Source: an uncultured Prevotella sp. (GTDB taxonomy: Bacteria > Bacteroidota > Bacteroidia > Bacteroidales > Bacteroidaceae). From it: a stretch of DNA of 64,000 nucleotides. Made by a program: the position numbers and the translations under genes. Each line of letters opens with the position of its first letter. The stretch's first letter is position 1. Shown piece after piece: positions 33,180 to 42,037 of the stretch. The notes under the pieces are model-generated. The model did not search any database. It was not told the origin of the DNA and saw nothing but the letters and a program-made list of their open reading frames with translations. The stretch spans positions 62,001 to 126,000 of the forward strand of contig CAMHAM010000004.1 in assembly GCA_946183415.1 (NCBI GenBank). Reading direction: 5' to 3'.

Positions 33180-34535
33180 ATGAGCAACATCAAATTAGAC
33201 ATTACGAAAGCTGCTTGCTTCCTTGAGGCTGGCACTGTTGAGAGTTTTGAACCCAAAGTAAAGGAGGCCCAGAAGGCACTCGAAGAGGGCACATGCCCAG
33301 GTAACGATTTCCTCGGATGGCTTCATCTGCCCTCCAGTATCACCCCTGCCTTCCTCGACGAGCTCCAGGCTTGTGCCAATGTGCTCCGTGAGAACTGTGA
33401 GGCTGTGGTCGTAGCTGGTATCGGTGGTTCCTATCTGGGTGCACGTGCCGTGATTGAGGCTCTTGGCAACTCGTTTGCATGGTTGGTAGCTGACAAGAAG
33501 AATCCCACCATCCTCTTCGCTGGCAACAATATCGGTGAGGACTACCTCTTCGAACTCACAGAGTACCTGAAGGGAAAGAAATTCGGTGTGATCAACATCT
33601 CCAAGAGTGGTACCACCACTGAGACCGCCCTCACCTTCCGTCTGTTGAAGAAGCAGTGCGAGGCTCAGCGGGGTAAGGAAGAGGCCAAGAAGGTCATTGT
33701 GGCTGTTACCGATGCCAAGCGCGGTGCTGCCCGCACCTGTGCCGATAAGGAGGGTTACAAGAGCTTTATCATCCCCGACAACGTAGGTGGCCGTTTCTCA
33801 GTGCTCACCCCAGTCGGTCTGCTGCCTATCGCCTGTGCTGGATTCGACATCAAGGCACTCGTTGCCGGTGCACAGGAGATGGAGAAGGCCTGTGGTAAGG
33901 ACGTTCCCTTCGCTGAGAACCCCGCTGCCCAGTATGCTGCCGTACGTAACGCTCTCTACCAGAGTGGCAAGAAGATTGAGATCATGGTCAACTTCCAGCC
34001 CAAGCTCCACTTCATGAGCGAGTGGTGGAAGCAGCTCTACGGCGAGTCTGAAGGTAAGGACAAGAAGGGTATCTTCCCTGCATCAGTCGACTTCACGACA
34101 GACCTCCACTCTATGGGACAGTGGATACAGGACGGCGAGCGCACCATCTTCGAGACCGTTATCTCTGTTGAGGAGCCTGAGAAGAAACTGCTCTTCCCCG
34201 CTGATGAGGAGAATCTCGACGGTCTGAACTTCCTCGCTGGCAAGCGCGTAGATGAAGTCAACAAGATGGCAGAGCTCGGTACGAAGCTGGCACATGTCGA
34301 TGGTGGCGTACCCAACATCCGCATCTCCATGCCTCGCCTCAACGAGCGCTACCTTGGTCAGCTCATCTATTTCTTCGAAATCGGCTGTGGCATCAGCGGC
34401 AATGTGCTCGGTGTGAACCCCTTCAACCAGCCTGGTGTAGAAGCTTACAAGAAGAACATGTTTGCCCTGCTCGACAAGCCTGGCTACGAGGCCGACTCAA
34501 AGGCCATCAAGGAGCGTCTCGCTAAAGAGGCATAA
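33180..34535 (+). CDS. pgi: Glucose-6-phosphate isomerase
   Basis: It interconverts glucose-6-phosphate and fructose-6-phosphate. The 451-aa protein has the SIS-domain motifs [53 protein letters not shown] and [17 protein letters not shown]. These are the hallmark motifs of the bacterial short Pgi class. The HAD gene follows directly, the next ATG being adjacent to the stop. Confidence 0.97.
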   Translation: MSNIKLDITKAACFLEAGTVESFEPKVKEAQKALEEGTCPGNDFLGWLHLPSSITPAFLDELQACANVLRENCEAVVVAGIGGSYLGARAVIEALGNSFAWLVADKKNPTILFAGNNIGEDYLFELTEYLKGKKFGVINISKSGTTTETALTFRLLKKQCEAQRGKEEAKKVIVAVTDAKRGAARTCADKEGYKSFIIPDNVGGRFSVLTPVGLLPIACAGFDIKALVAGAQEMEKACGKDVPFAENPAAQYAAVRNALYQSGKKIEIMVNFQPKLHFMSEWWKQLYGESEGKDKKGIFPASVDFTTDLHSMGQWIQDGERTIFETVISVEEPEKKLLFPADEENLDGLNFLAGKRVDEVNKMAELGTKLAHVDGGVPNIRISMPRLNERYLGQLIYFFEIGCGISGNVLGVNPFNQPGVEAYKKNMFALLDKPGYEADSKAIKERLAKEA

Positions 34536-35258
34536 ATGTTTGCACTTGCTATTAAGAAATACCTGGAAGAACACGACTTTGAGGCACTTAGCCCCAAGGT
34601 CGTGCTCTTTGACATGGACGGCGTACTCTACGACTCTATGCCCAATCATGCCATTGCCTGGCAGGAGTCGATGGCCAAGTACGGTATCCACATGACAGCT
34701 GATGATGCCTATGCTACCGAGGGAGCGCGCGGAGTAGACACCATCCGTGAGATGGTACGCCGGCAGCAGCACCGTGACATTGACGAGGTAGAGGCCCAGA
34801 AGATGTACGACCTTAAGTCGCAGACTTTCCACAGTCTGCCCGAAGCGCCTATCATGCCTGGTATTCTCGATCTCATGCGCCAGATCCATGCAAGCGGTCT
34901 TCAGTGCGGTGTGGTCACAGGCAGTGGCCAGCGCCCACTCATCAACCGTATCCTGAAGGATTTCGGCAACTATGTCGACGAGACCCATATCACCACCGCA
35001 TACGATGTCACCCGAGGCAAGCCCCAGCCTGATCCCTATCTCATGGGACTCCACAAGGCAGGCGACCTCGCCCCCTGGCAGGCTGTTGTTGTAGAGAATG
35101 CCCCTCTGGGGGTGCGCTCAGGCCATGCCGCCCACATCTTCACCATCGCCGTCAACACAGGGCCACTGCCCAACAACGAACTGCTCGCCGCAGGAGCCAA
35201 CCTCATCTTCGCGAGCATGACCGACTTCAGCGAACACTGGACAGAGCTAAATTTTTAA
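34536..35258 (+). CDS. HAD-family phosphatase/phosphomutase
   Basis: The 240-aa protein has HAD motif I (VVLFDMDGVLYDSMPN), motif II VVTGSGQR, motif III Lys in TRGKPQPDPYL and the motif IV acid in VVVENAPLGVRSG. The cap domain and the DxD(G)VLxD first motif are typical of beta-phosphoglucomutase-like phosphatases. Substrate unknown; a hexose phosphate is suggested by direct coupling to pgi. Confidence 0.9.
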   Translation: MFALAIKKYLEEHDFEALSPKVVLFDMDGVLYDSMPNHAIAWQESMAKYGIHMTADDAYATEGARGVDTIREMVRRQQHRDIDEVEAQKMYDLKSQTFHSLPEAPIMPGILDLMRQIHASGLQCGVVTGSGQRPLINRILKDFGNYVDETHITTAYDVTRGKPQPDPYLMGLHKAGDLAPWQAVVVENAPLGVRSGHAAHIFTIAVNTGPLPNNELLAAGANLIFASMTDFSEHWTELNF

Positions 35259-35316
35259 TTAGAAGAAATCAAATGAAATCTTTGGGGATTACAGAGAAAA
35301 TGCTTACCTTTGCGCC

Positions 35317-35985
35317 ATGAAAAAAACGTTTGCTTTTTATGGCATAGGGTATCTGGTGCTACTGATCGTTGTGCTGGGATTGATGTATGCCTATCCCAAG
35401 CTGGAGCTCCATCTGATGCTGAATGCCCATCACTCCCCCATTCTGGACACCTTCTTTACCTATTACTCCATCCTGGCGGAATGGCCCATCTACGTGTTGG
35501 CGCTACTGCCCGTATTCTGGAAAGAATACAGACTGACCATCTTCTTTGGTCTCTGCGAGTTGTCCGGAGGAGCATTCTTACAACTCCTGAAACACTTGTT
35601 CAGCAGTCCGCGTCCAGAAGCTGCGTTCGAGGGTTACCATTTACCCTTGCCAGCGGTGGAGGGCATCAATCTGTATTCTGGCAATTCCTTCCCGTCTGGT
35701 CACGCCTCTACATTCTTCGTCTTCTCTACATGCATCGCGTTATTATTGGCATACCGCTATAGACATATCGCAGAACAAGACCGCCAGAAAAAGTATCTGA
35801 TTGGGCTGCTGTTCCTGGTGCTGCTGGCACTTGCTGCGCTGGGAGCCTTCTCACGCGTCTACCTCTCACAGCACTTCCTGTCGGATATATGCGTGGGCAG
35901 CATCATCGGTTTTGCAACCCCGTGCCTGATGTTCTACTTTGCAGGAGAGAAGATCCTGAAACTCAAAAAGAATGAGATAGAATGA
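35317..35985 (+). CDS. PAP2-family phosphatase, possibly lipid A phosphatase
   Basis: The 222-aa integral membrane protein has the three PAP2 motifs: KHLFSSPRPE, SFPSGHAST and SRVYLSQHFLSDI. Six hydrophobic segments are visible, from FYGIGYLVLLIVVLGLMY. Bacteroidetes PAP2 proteins next to phosphoethanolamine transferases remove lipid A phosphates. It overlaps the transferase by 4 bases. An undecaprenyl-pyrophosphate phosphatase role is the alternative. Confidence 0.88.
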   Translation: MKKTFAFYGIGYLVLLIVVLGLMYAYPKLELHLMLNAHHSPILDTFFTYYSILAEWPIYVLALLPVFWKEYRLTIFFGLCELSGGAFLQLLKHLFSSPRPEAAFEGYHLPLPAVEGINLYSGNSFPSGHASTFFVFSTCIALLLAYRYRHIAEQDRQKKYLIGLLFLVLLALAALGAFSRVYLSQHFLSDICVGSIIGFATPCLMFYFAGEKILKLKKNEIE

Positions 35986-37526
35986 AGAAATTTTCACGCA
36001 AGCCCATTTCGCTTTTTACCTTTTCGTGCATCCTCAGTATAGCAACACTGTTGTTATACAATATACCATTCTTTAATTATGTAGCCGAGACCAGCAATGC
36101 GACAGCAGGAGGCCGACTGTTCCTGTTGGGCTCGCTGGTTGTCATCATGTTGGTACTCCACTTCATGATGGCCTATCTCACGATGTTTCTCATGCGTATT
36201 GTCGGGCGTATCCTGCTGGCCATCCTCGCCATCATCAATGCAACGGCCGTCTATTTCATCATCACCTACAGTGTGATGATTGATGCGACAACCATTGAGA
36301 ACGTCTTCAATACCCGATATTCCGAAGCCTCAGGCTTCTTCAGTTGGTCGCTGTGGACATTTATCTTTGTCTGCGGTGTACTCCCCGCCCTGTTCTGTCT
36401 GCTACAGCCAGTGGTCATCGGCAAAGCCAAGAAGTTGGGCATCTACTGCGGCAGTTCATTGGCCATCATTCTCATCATTGCTGCCATGAATATCAGCCAG
36501 ACGCTATGGATCAGTCAGCACGATACCGAACTGGGGGGACTCCTGCAGCCTTGGTCCTATCTGGTGAACACAGGTCGCGTCATCAGCTTCAGTCAGGAAG
36601 AGCAAGCCGAGGAGATTAAGTTGCCCGATGGAAAAATCATGGATGATGAGAAGGCCGTAGTGGTACTCGTCATTGGCGAGTCGGCACGAAAGGCCAACTT
36701 CCAACTCTACGGCTATGAGCGCAAGAACAATCCCCTGCTGTCGAAGGTAGAAGACCTGAAGGTGTATCAGGCCAACTCATGCGCCACTTACACCACTGCA
36801 GGTACGAAAGCCATCCTGGAGCCCAAGAATAGCGACGATCTCTATGAACTGTTGCCCAACTACGCCTACCGCATGGGAGCAGATGTCACATGGCGCACCT
36901 CCAACTGGGGAGAGCCACCCATCCATATCGGTGAGGGAGAGTATATCACCGACCCAGAACTTGGCAAGCAATACGGTGTGCCTAACACCTATGACAACAT
37001 CCTCCTACAAGGGCTGCGTGAGCGCATTGCATCCAGTCAGAAAAACAAGCTGCTCATCGTGCTGCACACCAGTACCAGTCACGGTCCGAACTATGCCGAT
37101 AAATATCCCAAAGAATTCGAGGTGTTTAAGCCGGTGGCCAGAAACGTAGAAGAAGGCGAAAAGAATGTCGGCACACTGGTCAATGCCTACGACAATACCA
37201 TCCTCTACACCGACTACCTGTTGGACAGTCTCATCAAGACATTGCGCGGCATGAGCGACAGGAAGTGTGCGATGATCTTCATCTCCGATCACGGCGAGTC
37301 GCTGGGAGAGAACAAGATGTTCATGCACGGTCTGCCCATGAGGCTGGCACCCAAGGAGCAGTATGAGATACCGTTCCTCGTATGGACCTCGAAAGATTTC
37401 AGAGACTATAAGACAGCAGATGAACTGCCAAAGGTGCTCGAACAGCATTTCATCTTCCACTCCATTCTCAACCTGCTGTCCATCCAGTCACCTGCCTACG
37501 ACCCCAATTTCGATATCTTCAAATAA
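35982..37526 (+). CDS. Phosphoethanolamine transferase (EptA-like, sulfatase fold)
   Basis: The 514-aa protein has five N-terminal membrane helices (first near FSCILSIATLLLYNIPFF) and a periplasmic sulfatase-type domain. The domain shows VLVIGESARKANFQLYGYER, the nucleophile region CATYTTAGTKAIL, HTSTSHGPNYADKYP and SDHGESLGEN. It probably transfers phosphoethanolamine to lipid A, which lowers surface charge and polymyxin susceptibility. The upstream PAP2 gene would provide dephosphorylated lipid A. Function inferred from the family. Confidence 0.9.
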   Translation: MKKFSRKPISLFTFSCILSIATLLLYNIPFFNYVAETSNATAGGRLFLLGSLVVIMLVLHFMMAYLTMFLMRIVGRILLAILAIINATAVYFIITYSVMIDATTIENVFNTRYSEASGFFSWSLWTFIFVCGVLPALFCLLQPVVIGKAKKLGIYCGSSLAIILIIAAMNISQTLWISQHDTELGGLLQPWSYLVNTGRVISFSQEEQAEEIKLPDGKIMDDEKAVVVLVIGESARKANFQLYGYERKNNPLLSKVEDLKVYQANSCATYTTAGTKAILEPKNSDDLYELLPNYAYRMGADVTWRTSNWGEPPIHIGEGEYITDPELGKQYGVPNTYDNILLQGLRERIASSQKNKLLIVLHTSTSHGPNYADKYPKEFEVFKPVARNVEEGEKNVGTLVNAYDNTILYTDYLLDSLIKTLRGMSDRKCAMIFISDHGESLGENKMFMHGLPMRLAPKEQYEIPFLVWTSKDFRDYKTADELPKVLEQHFIFHSILNLLSIQSPAYDPNFDIFK

Positions 37527-37559
37527 CAATAATCCCTCGCTTTTGGCGAGGGATTGTTG
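37527..37559. terminator. Bidirectional terminator
   Basis: Stem CAATAATCCCTCGC / GCGAGGGATTGTTG with a TTTTG loop, located between converging genes. Confidence 0.8.
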
Positions 37560-37569
37560 ATGAAAGAAT

Positions 37570-38118
37570 CTATTTCTGTGCGAAAAGTTCATCGAGGAAA
37601 GTATAGAAGGCGGGATCTTCACCGACTACGACTTTCACGAGCTTTCCTTCGGGATCAACGACCACCTTGGTGGGAAAGCCCTCGATGTTATACTTGGCTC
37701 CTAAATCAGGCAATTGCTCGTCGGCACAGCGCACATGCAGCCAAGGCAGCTGATGCTCCTCAACGGCAGCCTTCCATTTCGTTTCTGTGTCGCGGCAGTC
37801 GATGCCGAGAATCTCCATCTTATCCTTATACTTGGCATAGACCTCTTTCATGGCTGGGATACCACGGATGCACCAGATGCACCATGAGCCCCAGAAATCG
37901 AGAATCACATACTTGCCACGGAGCGATGAGAGCTTCAGAGGATTGCCCTGAAGGTCGGGCAGTTCGAAATCGGGCGCCAGGTCAGCATCGGCAGTAGCTG
38001 CCTCTACTTGTTCTGCCTCAGTAGCAGGCGCCTCAACGGTTTTCGGGCGTAGCCCACAGGAAGCCACCAGCGACAATGCAACTGACAGCAGGATCATGGT
38101 CAAAAATGATTTTTTCAT
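37570..38118 (-). CDS. TlpA-like thioredoxin-fold lipoprotein
   Basis: The 182-aa protein starts with a lipoprotein signal (MKKSFLTMILLSVALSLVASCG; Cys 21 is the lipobox). The thioredoxin-fold domain has YVILDFWGSWCIWCI, with the CxxC motif W-C-I-W-C near residue 95. It is probably a membrane-bound disulfide reductase of the cell envelope. The spacer of about 40 residues after the Cys is Ala/Glu rich. It has its own promoter. Confidence 0.92.
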   Translation of the reverse strand: MKKSFLTMILLSVALSLVASCGLRPKTVEAPATEAEQVEAATADADLAPDFELPDLQGNPLKLSSLRGKYVILDFWGSWCIWCIRGIPAMKEVYAKYKDKMEILGIDCRDTETKWKAAVEEHQLPWLHVRCADEQLPDLGAKYNIEGFPTKVVVDPEGKLVKVVVGEDPAFYTFLDELFAQK

Positions 38119-38149
38119 ATTCTACGTTTTATTTGTCCTTGACTGGGTG

Positions 38150-38157
38150 CAAAGATA
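38150..38157 (-). promoter_or_regulatory. -7 box of the TlpA-like gene
   Basis: TATCTTTG on the minus strand, just before the start; it partly abuts the terminator of the symporter gene. Confidence 0.65.
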
Positions 38158-38195
38158 CAAAAAATCCGCGAAACCAACTAAAGTTTCGCGGAAAA
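38158..38195 (-). terminator. Terminator of the symporter operon
   Basis: Stem CCGCGAAAC / GTTTCGCGG (38165-38192) and on the minus strand a following ATTTTTTG. Confidence 0.85.
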
Positions 38196-38219
38196 AGTGA
38201 TTTGAAAGTCCTTACACCC

Positions 38220-39743
38220 CTATTCGTAGCACTTGAAAATGCTGTCGACAGTCTGCTGAGGGAGTTTCTTCGTGAAGAGGCTGACAAGCCAGCAAATAGG
38301 GAATCCACCCACCATCGCGATAGCACCACAGTTGATCGGATTGATGGGATTGCCCAGGAGCATGTTGACAACCGTGATACCTACACCCCAGGCAAAGCAA
38401 GCCCAGACAGAGGCGGTGGTGATGCCACGCCAGTATAGACCAAGCATAAAGGGTGCGAGGAAAGCCCCGGCAAGGGCTCCCCAAGAGATTCCCATGAGCT
38501 GAGCGATAAATGTAGGAGGATTCAGTGCGATAAGCAGGGAAATGGCAATGAAGAACATGATGAGCACGCGCATCACCACAACCTTACGACGCTCGATCTT
38601 CTCAGCCACGATATCGTCGATCGCCCCATCTTCCACCTCACCAGGGAGTGACTTCTTGTCGCGATAGATGAGGTCGAGGGTCATGGTCGAGGAAGAGGTG
38701 AGCACGAGTGAGGCCAAGGTCGACATGGAGGCTGAGAGTACCAGCAGCACTACCAAGGCAATGAGCACATCGGGCAACGTGACAAGCATCGAAGGGACAA
38801 TAGAGTCGAAGGCGAGCTTGCCGTTGGGCAGCACGGGAGGCATGCCAAAGAGGCGTCCAAAACCTCCGAGGAAGTAACAGCCACCAGCCACGACGAAGGC
38901 GAAGACGGTGGAGATGACAGTTCCACGATGGATGGCACTCTCGTCGGTGATAGAATAGAACTTACCAACCATCTGAGGGAGGCCCCAGGTGCCGAGCGAA
39001 GTCAGGACGACGACACCCAACAGATTCCACGGATCAGGTCCGAACCATGAGGCAAACCCGCCATTGACTGCAGGATCAGTATCGGAAGGCATGGCAGCCA
39101 GACGCTCGACAGCATTGAAGAGACCGCCCTGAATATTGAGTACAGCGAGGATGACAGCCACAATGCCAAAGAGCATGATGATACCCTGAATGAAATCGTT
39201 CATGGCAGTAGCCTTGTAACCACCGAGGATGACATAGACAGCCGTGAGGGCAGCCATAATGATCACACAGTACTCATAAGGGATGCCGAAACCCATCTCG
39301 AAGAGCGTAGAGATGCCCTTGTAGACACCAGCCGTGTAAGGAATGAGGAACACAAAGGCAATGACCGAGGCCACGATGCGCAGTCCCTGATCGGCAAAAC
39401 GGGTACCAAAGAAGTCGGGCATCGTGCGCGACTCAATATGCTGGGTCATCAGCTTGGTGCGACGTCCCAGGATGAGCCAGGCGAGCAGCGAACCGATGAC
39501 TGCATTACCCACACCAATCCAGGTAGAGGAAAGACCATATTTCCAACCGAACTGTCCGGCATAGCCCACGAAGACCACTGCTGAGAAATAAGAGGTACCA
39601 AAGGCGAAGGCTGTGAGCCAGGGACCTACGGAACGCCCGCCCAATACGAATCCATCGACACTGCTGGTCTGCTTGCGGGTGTAGATTCCCACGCCAATCA
39701 TCACGGCCAGAAAGATGATCGTTAATGTTATCTTGATAATCAT
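38220..39743 (-). CDS. Sodium:solute symporter
   Basis: The 507-aa protein is a multi-pass SSS-family transporter: DGFVLGGRSVGPWLTAFAFGTSYFSAVVFVGYAG at residues 32-65, with about 13 membrane segments. The substrate (sugar, proline or pantothenate-like) cannot be fixed. It shares the operon with the porin gene: 42 bp of GTAAAAA-type repeats (about 39748-39786) separate them. Confidence 0.88.
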   Translation of the reverse strand: MIIKITLTIIFLAVMIGVGIYTRKQTSSVDGFVLGGRSVGPWLTAFAFGTSYFSAVVFVGYAGQFGWKYGLSSTWIGVGNAVIGSLLAWLILGRRTKLMTQHIESRTMPDFFGTRFADQGLRIVASVIAFVFLIPYTAGVYKGISTLFEMGFGIPYEYCVIIMAALTAVYVILGGYKATAMNDFIQGIIMLFGIVAVILAVLNIQGGLFNAVERLAAMPSDTDPAVNGGFASWFGPDPWNLLGVVVLTSLGTWGLPQMVGKFYSITDESAIHRGTVISTVFAFVVAGGCYFLGGFGRLFGMPPVLPNGKLAFDSIVPSMLVTLPDVLIALVVLLVLSASMSTLASLVLTSSSTMTLDLIYRDKKSLPGEVEDGAIDDIVAEKIERRKVVVMRVLIMFFIAISLLIALNPPTFIAQLMGISWGALAGAFLAPFMLGLYWRGITTASVWACFAWGVGITVVNMLLGNPINPINCGAIAMVGGFPICWLVSLFTKKLPQQTVDSIFKCYE

Positions 39744-39785
39744 TTCTTTACCTTTTTACTTTTTTACTTTTTTACCTTTTTACCT

Positions 39786-40883
39786 TTAAAACGCCACCTG
39801 CACCTGGGCCTGAAGCCAATTGTAGTCGTTGGTGGAGATGTTCTCGCCAACGAGGCAGCGAGTATACTGCAACTGCAAGCGGCACTTCTTATAGAACCAG
39901 TACTGAAGACCGATGGTCAGATTGGTCTGATCCCAACCGTCAACCTTCGTATTACGGTCGAAAGTCTCACCACTGGCTACGACATCGAGTGCATCGACTA
40001 CAGGAATACAGATGGTGGCATAGCCACCGCGAGAGCCGACATCGCCATCCTGACCACCAAGCCACTCGGCACGGATGCTGGCAGGACGAGCTTCTTTATA
40101 TTTGGCAGGTGAGTAGGCCCGGGTCTTATACTCGACACCCACGCTGTAACGGTTGCGCTTGTAATTGTCGCCCACCTTGATGTCCGGGTTCCACGCTGCC
40201 GTTCCTACGGCACAGCCTGTGCCCAGGTATCCTGAGGCCACGAAGCGCAAGCCGGCCACCGGGCGCACTTCAAGCTTGGCGATGAAATCTTTCTGGTTGT
40301 TCTGGTCCTTACGGTTGATGCCCTGTCCGCTCATCAGTGCAAGCTCGTAGTGTAAGAGTCCCTTGGCGAGGTCACCAAAGACTTCGAGACCCATGTCGCG
40401 GCCATAGTTCACGCCATTAAGAGGATCGGGACCTTCGCCCGCCAAATAGAGCACGGCCTGCGAATAGACATCGATCAACTCGAGCTGTGTCGGCGAAAGG
40501 GGATTCTCCATAGTGTAGGAGTGCTTGAACTGTCCGAGACGGACGGTCAGCTCATTGCCCTTGGAAAAGCGATAGTCTGTATAGAATTCCTGTACGACAC
40601 TCGAGAAGTCGTGCATGAAGAGGAATGACCAGCGATCGGTGATGCGTGCCTTTGCCCATAGTAGCGTGCGTTTAAGGTTATACGAATTGGTGTTGACTCC
40701 ATTGGGATTCTGGTATGACCAGCCCGCCTGCGCATAGCCGTTAAAAGTGATGCGACTCGTGAGTTCCTTCAGCCAATTGGGCTCTTTACTCTTCTTCTCT
40801 GTCTGTTGCCCCATAGCGGCAACGCTGCTGAACACGGCCAGAACGACGGCCAGTGTACGCCATTTGTTTGTTTTCTGTTTCAT
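39786..40883 (-). CDS. Outer-membrane porin (phosphate-selective porin O/P-like)
   Basis: The 365-aa protein starts with a signal peptide (LAVVLAVFSSVAAMGQQ). Beta-barrel sequence with FNGYAQAGWSYQNPNG follows, with alternating hydrophobic strands and a C-terminal aromatic end (LQAQVQVAF). It matches the Bacteroidetes OprP/OprO-like porins. It could supply solutes to the symporter encoded downstream. Confidence 0.85.
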   Translation of the reverse strand: MKQKTNKWRTLAVVLAVFSSVAAMGQQTEKKSKEPNWLKELTSRITFNGYAQAGWSYQNPNGVNTNSYNLKRTLLWAKARITDRWSFLFMHDFSSVVQEFYTDYRFSKGNELTVRLGQFKHSYTMENPLSPTQLELIDVYSQAVLYLAGEGPDPLNGVNYGRDMGLEVFGDLAKGLLHYELALMSGQGINRKDQNNQKDFIAKLEVRPVAGLRFVASGYLGTGCAVGTAAWNPDIKVGDNYKRNRYSVGVEYKTRAYSPAKYKEARPASIRAEWLGGQDGDVGSRGGYATICIPVVDALDVVASGETFDRNTKVDGWDQTNLTIGLQYWFYKKCRLQLQYTRCLVGENISTNDYNWLQAQVQVAF

Positions 40884-40907
40884 CTTGTCATTGTTTTTTA
40901 TTGGTTG

Positions 40908-42023
40908 TTATTTATTGATCAGTTTGTTTTCGATGCGTTTGGCACGAGCCTCAGAGGCAGCAGAGAGCTTGCCTTTGAGATAAGCCTCCATCATAAGTCC
41001 TGCGACAGGAGCAGCGAGGTCGGCACCAAAGCCACCATGTTCGATATATACCGAGATAGCAATCTTCGGATCGTTCATGGGTGCAAAGGCGATAAAAGCC
41101 GAGTGATCTTCTCCAGAGTTCTCGATGGTGCCTGTCTTCCCACAGATGGGATAAGAAGTCTTGATGCTGGTGGCAGTGCCCTTCTCAACGGCGAGGCGCA
41201 TACCTTCGATGACAGGTGCATAAGCCTCAGGCTTCACCTTCGTCCGGCGCTTGGTGAGATACCGCTGGTTCTTCGTATCCTTATGGATATGAGGCACATA
41301 ATACCAACCACGATTAGCGATGGTGACAGCGAGGTTACAGAGTTGCAATGGCGTGCAGGTGACATCCCCCTGCCCCATACCAGCCCACCAGATGGTCTTT
41401 CCGTCCCATCCGTCTTTATAGCGGCGGTTCAGATAGTCGGCACCAGCCAAGAGTCCTCCTTGTTCGCCCTGGATATCAATGTGCATGGGACCTCCCAGTC
41501 CCATCGACTGCATATACGTCCGCCAGGTATTGATGGCTTCATCGCGGGAGTCGTACATAAAATCATCATTGATCATCGAACCGAAGTTCACGATAAACCA
41601 AGTGTTGCACGACTGTGCGAGGGCATCTCTCAGATTGAGTGGCGAACGGTGCTTATGACACCCCACCTTGATATTACCATCTGTAATGCCACTATTGCAC
41701 TCCATCTTCGTATCAGGGGTGACAAAGCCTTCTGACAAGAGCGTCAGCGCCTGAGCCGTCTTGAAGGTAGAGCCTGGGGCCTGAGGCTTGCCGATGGCCT
41801 GGCGCACATCACTGCCATTGGGCGTGTTCGTAGCCAGACAGAGAATCTCGCCATTGGCCGGATTGATGGCCACGATAGCCCCCGTCTTTCCCTTCAGCAG
41901 GCGCTCACCCAACTGCTGAAGCACAGGGCGCAAGGTCAATGATCCGTCAGCGGGTAATCCCTGTGCAGCGACCCGAATGACCAAAGTCAGACAGCAGAAG
42001 AGCGTAATCAGTGATCTGTGCAT
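40908..42023 (-). CDS. Minimal penicillin-binding protein transpeptidase
   Basis: The 371-aa protein has an N-terminal signal peptide (LITLFCCLTLVIRVAAQ). It contains the transpeptidase motifs: S85-T-F-K (PGSTFKTAQ), S-C-N (residue 138) and K-T-G at 296-298 (GKTGT). The dimerisation/pedestal domain of normal class B PBPs is absent. It may be a solitary transpeptidase domain acting in cell-wall crosslinking. Possibly it partners with another PBP or is regulated as a PBP2-like part. Directly downstream of glmS, with the operon continuing through. Confidence 0.85.
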   Translation of the reverse strand: MHRSLITLFCCLTLVIRVAAQGLPADGSLTLRPVLQQLGERLLKGKTGAIVAINPANGEILCLATNTPNGSDVRQAIGKPQAPGSTFKTAQALTLLSEGFVTPDTKMECNSGITDGNIKVGCHKHRSPLNLRDALAQSCNTWFIVNFGSMINDDFMYDSRDEAINTWRTYMQSMGLGGPMHIDIQGEQGGLLAGADYLNRRYKDGWDGKTIWWAGMGQGDVTCTPLQLCNLAVTIANRGWYYVPHIHKDTKNQRYLTKRRTKVKPEAYAPVIEGMRLAVEKGTATSIKTSYPICGKTGTIENSGEDHSAFIAFAPMNDPKIAISVYIEHGGFGADLAAPVAGLMMEAYLKGKLSAASEARAKRIENKLINK

Positions 42024-42037
42024 AGTGGATGAAGCAA

